A DNA stretch of 64,000 nt from Cordilura impudica (Eukaryota > Arthropoda > Insecta > Diptera > Scathophagidae), in NCBI GenBank assembly GCA_963682025.1, contig OY821517.1:336145144-336209143 (forward strand), in the 5' to 3' direction. The position numbers and the translations under genes are program-made. Of the stretch, positions 45,658 to 55,502 are shown piece after piece (positions within the stretch are counted from its first letter, which is position 1; the number at the start of each line of letters is the position of its first letter). Below the pieces are notes generated by a model, which saw only the letters and a program-made list of their open reading frames with translations, searched no databases and was not told where the DNA came from.

Positions 45658-45860
45658 TCCTCCAGCGCCGATACTACAGCAGGAATTGCTACTCCGAGTG
45701 CCATTGGGGTTATTAACCCTTTCGCTACGTAGTTGCCATATGGCAACAGTCATCTTTGTCTCCTCCAGCGCCGATACTACAGCAGGAATTGCTACTCCGA
45801 GTGCCATTGGGGTTATTAACCCTTTCGCTACGTAGTTGCCATATGGCAACAGTCATCTTT
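45655..45860 (+). repeat. 103-bp tandem duplication covering a piggyBac left end
   Basis: Units 45655-45757 and 45758-45860 are essentially identical. Each includes flanking sequence, a TTAA (45713-45716 and 45816-45819) and the presumed piggyBac terminus CCCTTTCGCTACGTAG followed by GTTGCCATATGGCAAC. Confidence 0.85.
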
Positions 45861-48090
45861 GAGGTCGTTAAGAAATCGTTCATTATGTCCGATTTCCTTA
45901 ATTCTTTATAATTTATGTTCTTTAATATTTTAAGAACATATTTGTATAAAAATATTTTAAATATATTTATTAGATTTGATATAAAAAGAAAAACAACTCA
46001 CCAACCTTTTATGATTTTTTTTTTGTCAAAAAACACAATTTTTGTTTTGCGTATCACTACTGTAAGAAATATAAATATTTGAAATATGTAAACAACGAAG
46101 CAATTAAAAAACTCTCAATTTGAATTGTGTACAAAAAAATTCAAATTTTTATTTTAGGAAAGCCGCTACGATTTTTTGAATCAGTGTTGTTGCCATATGG
46201 CAACAAAACTACTTTGTGGTTTATGAAAAAGTAAACATTACATGTACAAAATCAATTTCAGTTTGATCGTTGATGCGCGAACACGTGAAAATGCGAAGAA
46301 AAATTAATGATTCGGATATTGAGAAAATTTTAATAAATTTTGATGAGTCTGATATGTCTGAAGATGATGAAGATGATACGCCTGAAAATAATGTAAATGA
46401 CAGTTTGATGGGAGTTTTTCAAAATAATGAAACTTTTGTAATGGAAGAGCTATCAAGGCCTGAAAACTATGAAATTAACATAGAAAATTTAGATATCGAT
46501 TGCGATAATGAACCAAATTTGGAAATCGTTGGTTCCAATTCTTTTATTTTGAAGAAACCCAATGAATTTCGTTGGAAAAAAGACCCATGGGTTGTTCCTC
46601 ATGATAATTTTAAAGAAAAATATCCAAAAAACGCTGTAAAGCTTACTGTTGACTATTTTCTGAGCTACTTTTCAGATACATTTTTAGATGAAGTAGTATA
46701 TGTCACTAACTTGTCATCGCTCAGTACTACTGGGAAGTCAATAAGCCTCAATAAAGAAGAACTCTTAAAATTTATATCATTCGAAATATTGATGGGCACT
46801 TTTGGCTATCCCAGACCGAGCATGTATTGGACTAAAGGCACCAATATTCCAATTTTTTAGCAAAACCTTACCAGGCGTAGATTCCATTTTATTAGAAATC
46901 ATTTAAAATTTGCATCAATTATAGATCCCGAGGATAAGCTATTTAAAATTCGTCCTTTGGTAAACATGTTTTTGAAAAAATCGCATTCTATACTTAAAGA
47001 TGAAAATCTTTGTATAGACGAAATGATGGTTCCCTTTAAAGGCAAGACTATGTTACGGCAATATATGCCAAAAAAACCGATCAAATGGGGTATAAAAATA
47101 TTTTGTTTATGTAGCTCGAATGGAATCCTACATGACTTTGAGATTTACCAAGGCAAAAATACTATTTTAGAAAATACTATTTTAGGATTTTGTTCAGACA
47201 TTGTTGTACACTTGTCAAGAACAATTTCTGGAAATAAAAACTATAAGCTATTTTTTGATAACCATTTTTCGACCCTCAATTTGTTACGCTATTTGAAAGA
47301 GAAAGGCATTTGGGCTACGGGTACCATCAGAAAAAATAGAATTAGTAAGGTTCCTCTGAAAAGTGAGAAGGACCTCAAAAAAGAAGGAAGAGGAAATTTT
47401 GGTTATCGCATTGAAAGATTGGATAATTTGTTTGTTATTAAGGTGGTAGATAGCGGTATAGTCCAGTTAGTTTCATCTGTATATGGTGAATCTCCTCTCA
47501 ATTATGTGAAGCGCTTTTCTACTGAAAATAAACAATCAATTGAAATCGTACAGCCTAACATAGTGGCAATGTACAACAAAAACATGGGTGGGGTTGATAA
47601 AATGGACTACCTGCTATCTTTGTACAGAGTATCTATAAGGTCAAAGAAATGGACCCTTAAGATATTCGACCATTTTATAGATATGGTAGTTTGCAATAGT
47701 TGGCTAGAGTATCGAAAAGACTATGAAATGAATGGCCCCAATTCAAAAACCTACATGGACTTGCTAAGTTTTCGGAATGACATTTCTCAAGGTCTTATCG
47801 CACGTTCTAACCAACAAGCATGTATCCGTAAGCGTGGTCGTCCAATGTTTTCATCAAATAGTCCCTAAATTAGTCCAACAACTTCAAAAAGATCACGTTT
47901 AATCTAACCAGCAGTTTCTATTCGATTTGACGGAAACCAACATTGGCCGGAATATTCTATAAAAAAAAACCGCTGTAAAATGGATAATTGCTCTGGATTT
48001 TCCAGATTTAAGTGTTCTAAATGTGACATATATTTGTGTATTCCAAATGGAACGAAGGATTGCTTTAAGGAATATCACATGCTGAAATAG
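45816..48090 (+). mobile_element. piggyBac-family transposon, right end not found
   Basis: The left end is TTAA plus CCCTTTCGCTACG at 45816. A 16-bp palindrome GTTGCCATATGGCAAC occurs in both left-end copies and again at 46189-46204, just before the gene. No inverted CGAAAGGG-TTAA end was seen between 48090 and 49400, so the element appears truncated or its right terminus has diverged. Confidence 0.7.
46273..48090 (+). pseudogene. piggyBac transposase, one frame with three stops
   Basis: A single reading frame runs from ATG 46273 to TAG 48088-48090 (606 codons including the final stop) and is broken only by TAG at 46858, TAA at 47866 and TAA at 47905. No frameshift is needed. The DDE domain shows LCIDEMMVPFKGK, YKLFFDNHFSTLNLL and NKNMGGVDKMDYL, carrying the expected Asp residues, and the C-terminus has the family's Cys-rich finger (NRCKMDNCSG, KCSKCDIYLC, KDCFKEYH). 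The N-terminus is acidic, typical of piggyBac. Length matches the usual about 600 aa. The copy is inactive unless the stops are read through. Confidence 0.88.
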
Positions 48091-48313
48091 TTTTCAAAAC
48101 AATTATTAATCTGATTTTCAACTGAATTATTTGAAATTTTATTTTATTTTTAGCATTCAAAACTTTTATTAACCTTTTATAAACATTATTTGGTAACAAC
48201 AGAAAACAGAAGAGGCAGAAAAATATATTGATTTAAAAACAAATGCAGTGCATACAGGAATATCGATGAATTGAAATGATTTATATATGGTATTAACTTA
48301 ATACTTTTGCTTG

Positions 48314-49162
48314 ACAAACCGTTGAAATTGAATATCATTATTGAATGCAGAATATATTTGAAGTTTTGATTGTATTTGTAATAATAATATTATTCTTGGC
48401 AAGGTCTGGGCTAGGTTTTTGTGACTTTTTAGTTGATATTTAATTGATATTTTGAATTTTAGTTATTAAAAATCTGCCACATTTCAAATAGTTTATCTTA
48501 ATGTAATTTATGTTATTGTGTACAGGTTTTTCATTTTAGTTTTCAACTCATCACGAATTTAAAGCTCTTATAACTGTTTCAAAGTTTAAATTTACAACAA
48601 TCTAACATAAGCTAACAAATTAATCATGCACATGTATATTTATTGAAAATGTTCTAATCCCCCTCCCCATATTATTCGTTCGCGCCGCTTCGTTGTTTGC
48701 CGTTTAGGCTTGTACGAAAAGTATAACAACTCCGTTATATTTAGAGTTGTATTCGGATACGGTGTAAAAACGCCCAAAGTTTGAGAATGTTTGGAAGTTT
48801 TTTAGTGTTTTTTCTTAAACAAACCGTTGTAATTTAAATTTATTATTGAATGCAGAATATATTTGAATTTTTGATTGTATTTGTAATAACAATATTATTC
48901 TTGGCAAGGTCTGGACTAGGTTTTTGTGACATTTTAAATTTAGTTGATATTTAATTGATATTTTGCCTTGAATTTATTAAAAATCTGCAACATTTCAAAT
49001 AGTTTATCTTAATGTAATTTATGTTATTGTGTACAGGTTTTTCATTTTAGTTTTCAACTCATCACGAATTTAAAGCTCTATAACTGTTTCAAAGTTTAAA
49101 TTTGCAACAATCTAACATAAACTAACAAATTAATCATACCCATGTATTTTTGTTGAAAATGT
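48314..49162 (+). repeat. Direct repeats of about 335 bp, 505 bp apart
   Basis: 48314-48650 and 48819-49162 share ACAAACCGTTG, ATTGAATGCAGAATATATTT, TTCTTGGCAAGGTCTGG and the stretch through GTTTTCAACTCATCACG. About 90 percent similar by eye. The 170 bp between contains TTCGTTCGCGCCGCTTCG but no recognisable coding or priming motif. A tandem duplication or a minimal LTR-type element are both possible. Confidence 0.8.
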
Positions 49163-49871
49163 TGTAAATCTCCCTGGTTAACCAAAAAAAAAAAAAAAAT
49201 ACTAAAAGAGATACCATCATGAGAGTAAGAATCAACAAAGTAACAGTAAGCACAATTACTTGTTGACCTATATCCATTGATGGTGGCATCAAAAACCTTG
49301 TGTTGAAAAGAAAAACTAATTAAATATAATTCATTTTCCATAAAGTTGTTGTTGGATGCTGAGAGCAACAACTGTAACATGAGACCATAACAAGAAAAAA
49401 CTTTTTTGAAATTTCTTTAATTCAGCACACTCAGAATTTCATTGACGAATAGCAATATCAAGGGTGGTTTCGTCAGAGAGGGAGTTTTTGCTATTTTATA
49501 TAAGTAGATTTGTGTTTATAATCTTCATTGTATGCGGCAGAGGATATATAGCGGTTTATAAATGCGTTTGTAACTTAAAGAAATAATGATGAACAAAGGC
49601 TTAAAATATTATTGATGATTATATCATTCAACATTTTGTTTCAACCTCACCACGCATGATTGTAATAATTCAAAATATTTTTTTAACCTCAATAAATTTC
49701 ATTATCTTAATTGTTATTACAACTTAATTGTTTGAAACTTCCAAATTGATTTGAACAGGCAAAAAAATTGTTTTTATTTATGTTGTTTTATTATGTTACT
49801 AGCTGTTTTTACCCGGTCTTGCCCGGGATCTGAAGGGCTTTGACTTGAAAAATGGTTAACTATGCTTACCA

Positions 49872-50837
49872 GGCGCTGAGTACTTAGTCCCCGATGAACC
49901 ATTCCTCAAAAAAATTAACTTACTCCCAAAAAATTTTTATGGGATTGGGGAATTTGTTCATGGTGAAAAAATTCCCTATGTTCACGTTTTTTGGGGGGAA
50001 CAAATTCATGTTTTATTTCAATTTAAAATTTTGTGATTTTTTAATTTAGAACTTTTTTTTAATAAGACGCTACAGAAAAAATACTTCAAAAATAAGCTGC
50101 GAAACCGCCTTAAGTTTTTTTTTTTTTTTAATTTTATTTATTTTGTAAACATCAAATATAACGGAATCGTTTGCAAATTAAAGGAATCAGAACTTTTAAA
50201 AATTGAATTACTTTATTCAATAAGTGATCATCATTGAGCAGAGACGTCAAAGAAAAAATGAATGCGACGTTTAATATTGTGCCGCAATGTTGTTTTAAGC
50301 AACTGCTTATATTATGTGTATAGTCTTATGTATATCATAAGACTTTTCACTGAGCTGTGTCCCGCGAGCGAGGCGCGTCCGCGTCCACGCGTTTGGCAGC
50401 TACACCCGTGCTGCCGCGCAGTTGTCGTCAATTTATTTGAATCCCAAAATATATCTTTCAGAACATTCCTATATTTTAGCTGAGCTGTGTTCCGTGGGCG
50501 CGTCGCGTCTGCGTCCGCACGCCGCTTCCGCGCGCTTGGCAGCCACACCAGTGCTGCCGCTCAGTTGTTGTCAACCTATTTTAATTGCCAAATATTATTT
50601 TTCAGATTATCCGATATTTGAGCGCAGCTGTGTTCTGCGAGCGCATCGCGTCGCGTCCGCGCGCCGCTTTCGCGTATCGAAATTATGCTATTGAAAAGAA
50701 TTCAGAATTTAAATACGTTTATTGAGAGCAGTATGGAGATTTTGTTCTTTCTTTTGGGGACCTTTATTTAAAAATTTGGGGAATTTCTCCTTCATTTTTT
50801 TGGGGAATTTGTGCATTGGGGGCTAAGTGCTGAGCGC
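49872..50837. mobile_element. TIR element inside the Helitron, 10-bp target duplication
   Basis: Ends GGCGCTGAGTACTTAGTCCC and GGGGGCTAAGTGCTGAGCGC are imperfect inverted repeats continuing about 40 bp (TTCCCCAAAAA-type). ATGCTTACCA at 49862-49871 is repeated at 50838-50847; a 9-10 bp duplication suits Mutator-like elements, though 8 bp (hAT) cannot be excluded. No transposase is encoded. Confidence 0.65.
50350..50690 (+). repeat. GC-rich, CpG-dense tandem repeat
   Basis: Two and a half units of about 135 bp, each with GAGCTGTGT.CCG.G.GCG, CGCGTC.GCGTCCGC and GCTTGGCAGC.ACACC followed by GTGCTGCCGC.CAGTTGT. It stands out against an AT-rich surrounding and is the interior of the element at 49872-50837. 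Confidence 0.75.
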
Positions 50838-51949
50838 ATGCTTACCACTGCAACTTAGCATGGATTATTTTGAGTGTATTATGTCTAAAAGTTACGAATT
50901 TTAGTTATTCTAGAGCTTGGGGATATACAGCAATTCTGGTTTTTCCTTCTGGTGCATATACGAAAAGCTTGTGCTGGCTCCCAACTCTGGAGTAGGCGAC
51001 AAATAATTTTCTATGAAAAAAACAGGGAGATTCTAAGTTGATACCTGCTACCGTAAGAGATGGTCCTCTTATGTACGTTATGTTAGGAACAACTTTTTGT
51101 ACCATCTCTTGCAATGAAAAACCAACTTACAAAAGTCTTCTGGTAGGGATATTACAGTCGTTTCAAGAGTTTCACATTCACTGGAGTTAGCTTGTCTTAT
51201 CCGTTGGGCCTGAAGACATTGTTGAGTCGTTTCCTGAGTTTCAGATTCCCTCGACTAAGCTTGGCTTAGCTGCTGGATTTCTAAATGCACTGGAGTAGAT
51301 TCTGCCATTTCCGCTTCTCTTACAAAGCTTGTCTTGATCTTTGGGCTTCAAGACGTTATTGGGTTTGCTTAGGTGTTTCAGCATTTCTCGTCTCAGATTG
51401 TCTAACTCGTTGAGACTCGATACGAATTTGGGTCTGATCAGGTTCTCTAGAGTTCTGTTTTGTTTAAGCCTTTTTGCATTAGAGGTAGTACGGCCTATAT
51501 GCTATGCTTTCATGTGCAAGGCACAATTGCAAATAGTTATTCTTCCACCTTTACAACTCATTTATATAGTGAAAAAGATGAAATGGAAATATTTGTAATA
51601 GTTTGCTTTCCAATGTAGCCAAAAGGCAAGATGGAAATAAATGTAATATTTTGTTTTCCATTGTATTTAAAAAGGCGAGATGCAAATATTTATAATCGGA
51701 ATAATCCTGCAGCGGTAGTCAACTAATGAAATAAATCTGCACTAATTTTGGGGTGTTGCAACTCATATAGTAAAAAAGATAAGACGGCAAAATTTGTAAT
51801 AGGTTGATTTAAAATCTTCATTTCATAATGGTGTAAACTCAAGAGTAGTAAGTAAAGAGATTTATGTACAAAATTTTTGGGAAGTCCATTGAAAAATTAA
51901 AATATGAATAAACATTAAAAGCGTATATAGAAAATTAAAAAAGTGGGCG

Positions 51950-52670
51950 TGGCCCATAAAGGTATATTACGACCTTACCTAGGATTTGAGAATAATGTGC
52001 AGTAAATTCGAGCGAAACCCATAAAAAATTAAAAAAGTGGTCGCAAAAGTAGGCGTGGCCGATAAAAAGCATATGGTGACTTTCCCTGTGGTACAGAGAT
52101 CGTGTGTACCAAATTTCAGAGGAAATCGTTAGCAAATAAAAATTTGTATAGCGAACAAATATACCAAAAAGCAGAAAATGAATTGTATATAAAAAGTGGG
52201 CGTTAAAGTAGGCGTGGCCGATAAGAAGCATATGGTGACCTTAGCTGGAGTACAGGGATCGTGTGTACCAATTTTCAGAGAAATCCGTTGACAAATAAAA
52301 ATTTGTATAGTGAACAAATATACCAAAAAGCAGAAAATGAATTGTATATAAAAAGTGGGCGTTAAAGTAGCCGTGGCCGATAAGAGGCATATGGTGACCT
52401 TAGCTGGAGTACAGGGATCGTGTGTACCGAATTTCAGAGAAATCCGTTGACAAATAAAAATTTGTATAGTGAACAAATATGAATACAACAGAAAATGAAT
52501 TTTACATAAAAAGTGGGCGTAAAAGTAGGCGTGGCCGGTAAAAAGTATATGGCGACCTTTCCTGGGGTATAGAGATCGTGTGTACAAAATTTCAGGGAAA
52601 TCCGTTGAAAAATAAAAATTTGTATAGCGGTCAAACAAACAAACAAACAAATAAACAAACAAACAAACAG
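51950..52670 (-). repeat. 159-bp tandem repeats near the Helitron 5' end
   Basis: The word GCATATGG recurs at 52069, 52228, 52387 and (as GTATATGG) 52545, spaced 159, 159 and 158 bp. Each unit has AAGTGGGCG, GGCGTGGCCGATAA and GATCGTGTGTACC. A (CAAA)n run lies at 52634-52669. Confidence 0.85.
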
Positions 52671-52737
52671 AAAATGAATTTTATATATATAGATTTCATA
52701 TAAAATTTGTTTTCGCCCCAAAAATTTTCGAATAATA

Positions 52738-53535
52738 AATTTTATTATACACTATACCATTATGTGGTCGGGTCTCCAAAACATTGCAAAGTTGATCCCT
52801 TATTTTGACTTTGGCTATTCTAACACCGGCTGGGTTAAACAAGTATTCATCTTTGGTCTCTTATGAGGGGAAAAATTTTGGAATAATAATAAGAGACGAA
52901 AATTTTTGAAATAATAAATTTTTTAATTATTATGTTGCCTAAAGACCAGTGGTGTATTATATTTAATGATTTTTGGTAAAACTTACTTGGTCACCTTTTT
53001 AAGTAATTAAAACAAATTATTTTTGTTTTTTTCCTCCTTTTGTTGCGCAACGTTTCGACACCGGATTTGTGTCCTCTTTGAGCGACTTTTTTAATTAAAA
53101 TAAAAACAATACATTAAGTATTGTTGTGAAAAATCGATTTGTGTCGGATTTGTGTCCTCTTCGAGCGACTTTTTTAATTAAAATAAAAACAATACATTAA
53201 GTATTGTTGTGAAAAATCGATTTGTTTTTATTTTAATTAAAAAAGTCGCCCGAAGAGGACACAAATCCGGTGTCGAAACGTTGCGCAACAAAAAGAGGAA
53301 AAAAACAAAAAGAATTTGTTTTAATTACTTAAAAAGGTGACCAAGTAAGCTTTACCAAAAATCATTAAATAAATTTTATAATATATACACTACACCACTA
53401 TGTGGTCGGGTCTCCAAGCATTGCAAAGTTGATCCCATATTTTGACTTTGGCTATTCTAACACCGGCTGAGTTAAAAAAGTATTCATCTTTGTTCTCTTA
53501 TGAGGGGATAATAGTTTTTTTACTCTTATAATAGA
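52738..53535 (+). repeat. DINE-like repeat type C in two direct copies
   Basis: 52738-52870 and 53385-53515 both run from CACTATGTGGTCGGGTCTCC (first copy with one T for C) through TTTGACTTTGGCTATTCTAA to TCTTATGAGGGGA. They lie on either side of the foldback at 52961-53370. A third end copy is at 62453-62530. Confidence 0.65.
52961..53370. mobile_element. Foldback element
   Basis: Arms of about 145 bp (starting ATTTAATGATTTTTGGTAAA) are inverted repeats around a centre in which GTGTCCTCTTTGAGCGAC to ATCGATTTGTGT is itself duplicated in tandem. Both arms carry AACGTTTCGACACCGGAT or its complement. No coding capacity. Confidence 0.7.
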
Positions 53536-54321
53536 AACAAGTAAGAAAATTATAGTCGGTCTAGCCCGACTATACGATACCCTATACCATGGTTAAGATA
53601 CCCTATCTCTTCGGTCCAACTAATTGGATATAGCAAATAATCATAAATCAAATTTGAGTGGCATTTTTATTTATATTTTTCGCTGCAGATATGAAAAAGT
53701 TCATATCGGATACTATATCTATATGGGGACTAGGTCGAAAAATGGACCGATCACTTATACTTTGAAAAAATATATACCAACCAAATTTGAGAAAAATCTG
53801 TGCAATATTTTTGTTTTTTAATAGATTTAAGTGATGATCGGGAAGCAGCTCTGTATGGGGCCTATGACTAAGAATTTTCCTATAGGGAGTATTTTTGAAC
53901 TACTGATTAATAGATGTAATAAACACATACAAACCCAATTTGACTGAGATCTATATGATAATTTGGAACTTATGGCAATTTATGTCGATTTCATAGGGGT
54001 CATTTGTATGGGGGCTAGGTCTGAACATGGACCGATTCTCACCAATTTCAATAGCGTTCATCCCATAGCCGATGGAAGCTTATATACCAAATTTCATCAA
54101 AATATATTCATATTTGCGACCTGTAGTTTGAATACAAGCTTTACATGGACACACAGACGGACGGACGGACGGACGGACGGACATTGCTATTTCGATTCAA
54201 AAAGTGATTCTGAGTCGATCGGTATAATTAAAGATGGGTCTAGGACGAATATTTTTGGTTGTTACAAACAGCAACACAAAGTCATTATACCCAAACCACA
54301 TAGTGGTATAGGGTATAAAAA
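53536..54321 (-). mobile_element. HINE type B copy 3
   Basis: On the minus strand it starts TTTTATACCCTATACCACTA, has the GTCCGTCCGTCC core and ends with the hairpin AGTCGGGCTAGACCGACT and TTTTCTTACTTGTT. Very similar to the copies at 41246 and 42168. Its 3' end abuts repeat type C. Confidence 0.75.
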
Positions 54322-55464
54322 ATGCAATTTCGCAGATAGAAGTTAAATTGCTCTATAAACGAATCCTTTGCTTAAATTTTTTTTTTAAGTTTTCAGTTTC
54401 CGTTTCATATAATCCAAATATATAAAATCGCTAGATCTATTTGCAATTTCTCACAATTTAGCATAATTTTTTTTAATTAACCATATCTGGTTTACAACAT
54501 AGTTATGACAACAACCCTAGGCACATTTACTCATTTGTTTGCATCTGGCAGTGCCGTTAGTTCTCAATCATTGGATCTCTTGAATGTGTTGTAAAATTTG
54601 TGATGTCTGTATAAAAATATAAACTAAATTGGTTTATTGTTAAAAAAACTAATAAAATTATTTAATAAATCAATTATATTAAAGCCATTTTGTGTTCGGA
54701 ATACAAAATTTGATGAGTGCCAGTGTTAATTGTTAATAAGAATGAAAAAATCTTTAAAAGCAGCCGGCTGCAGCCTCTAAGCTTTAGGTGGTGTGTTTGT
54801 CAAGACAATTTTATAAAATTAAAGGTTTTAATTATAAAAAAGTGTTAAGAAATGTTAATAAATTTATAAAATTATAAACAAATATTCATTTAATAGCAAA
54901 ATATCCAACTTGGCAGTGAAAATTGTTACTAATTTCAATGTGAGATTCCGCTGGCCACGGCAGTGTTTTTCTTTTATTAGTGGCTAGGCAAATGTTAGTT
55001 GAGTTGTTTTTGTTGTTCAGAGTGGTGAATTGTTTTTGTTTTGATGACCATTGAAGAATGAGTGCAAAACTTTTAAGATAAATGCAGAGAACAATCAAAA
55101 TTTTAAGGTGAGTTATTTTTAACGATAATTTGATTTTTAAAACAACTTTTATTATTGATTTTGTGTATAAAAATTTATAAAATATTTATACATTTTTAAT
55201 GCCGAATGAGAGACCATAAAAATATATTAATTTCTTCTGTATCTTTGCTTTTTACTTTTTACTCACTATTGTTTAAAGGTACAACAAAAATAAATAATAT
55301 TAGAAAGAAATTTCGAAAAATTCCTAATTTAAAGCCAGTTGTAACGTAAAGTTTAAGCACTTTTTTCTCAAAACAAAATATTGTGAAACTGAAGAATGAG
55401 TAATTTTTATCCGTTTTTTTATGAAGCTGTTATCCGAAATTCTCTTCAGAAAATAAAGAATCGA
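54322..55464. other. Stretch without recognised genes or repeats
   Basis: AT-rich, no reading frame with recognisable similarity, no RNA gene and no internal repeat detected by eye. Confidence 0.35.
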
Positions 55465-55502
55465 ATTATACCCTCCACACCAGTGTGCAGAGGGTATATG
55501 TA

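Larger units (their letters stand above)
49799..52693 (-). mobile_element. Helitron with canonical ends, non-autonomous
   Basis: Read on the minus strand it starts TCTATATATATAAAATTC after an A at 52694, and ends with a hairpin (CCCGG, loop, CCGGG) followed by TAAAAACAGCTAG and then T. A/TC...CTAG/T with a 3' hairpin about 9 bases from the end is the Helitron signature. Inside, 51114-50905 encodes the C-terminus of the Helitron helicase: VAGINLESPCFF, KLFVAYSRVGSQHKLFVYAP and EGKTRIAVYP. 51500-51200 keeps traces of a Q/R-rich N-terminal region. The Rep (HUH) domain and most of the helicase are missing. Confidence 0.82.

Noticed and set aside
52129..52662. 177-codon frame with repeating FVYLF-like text
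   Set aside because: It follows the 159-bp Helitron tandem units and has no similarity to a protein family.
41337..54346. Similar open frames (VICMGARSEHGPIL) in HINE type B copies at 41337-41597, 42295-42564 and 53963-54346
   Set aside because: Similarity is explained by repeat homology; the frames have no known domain, no shared start and are broken in the fourth copy.
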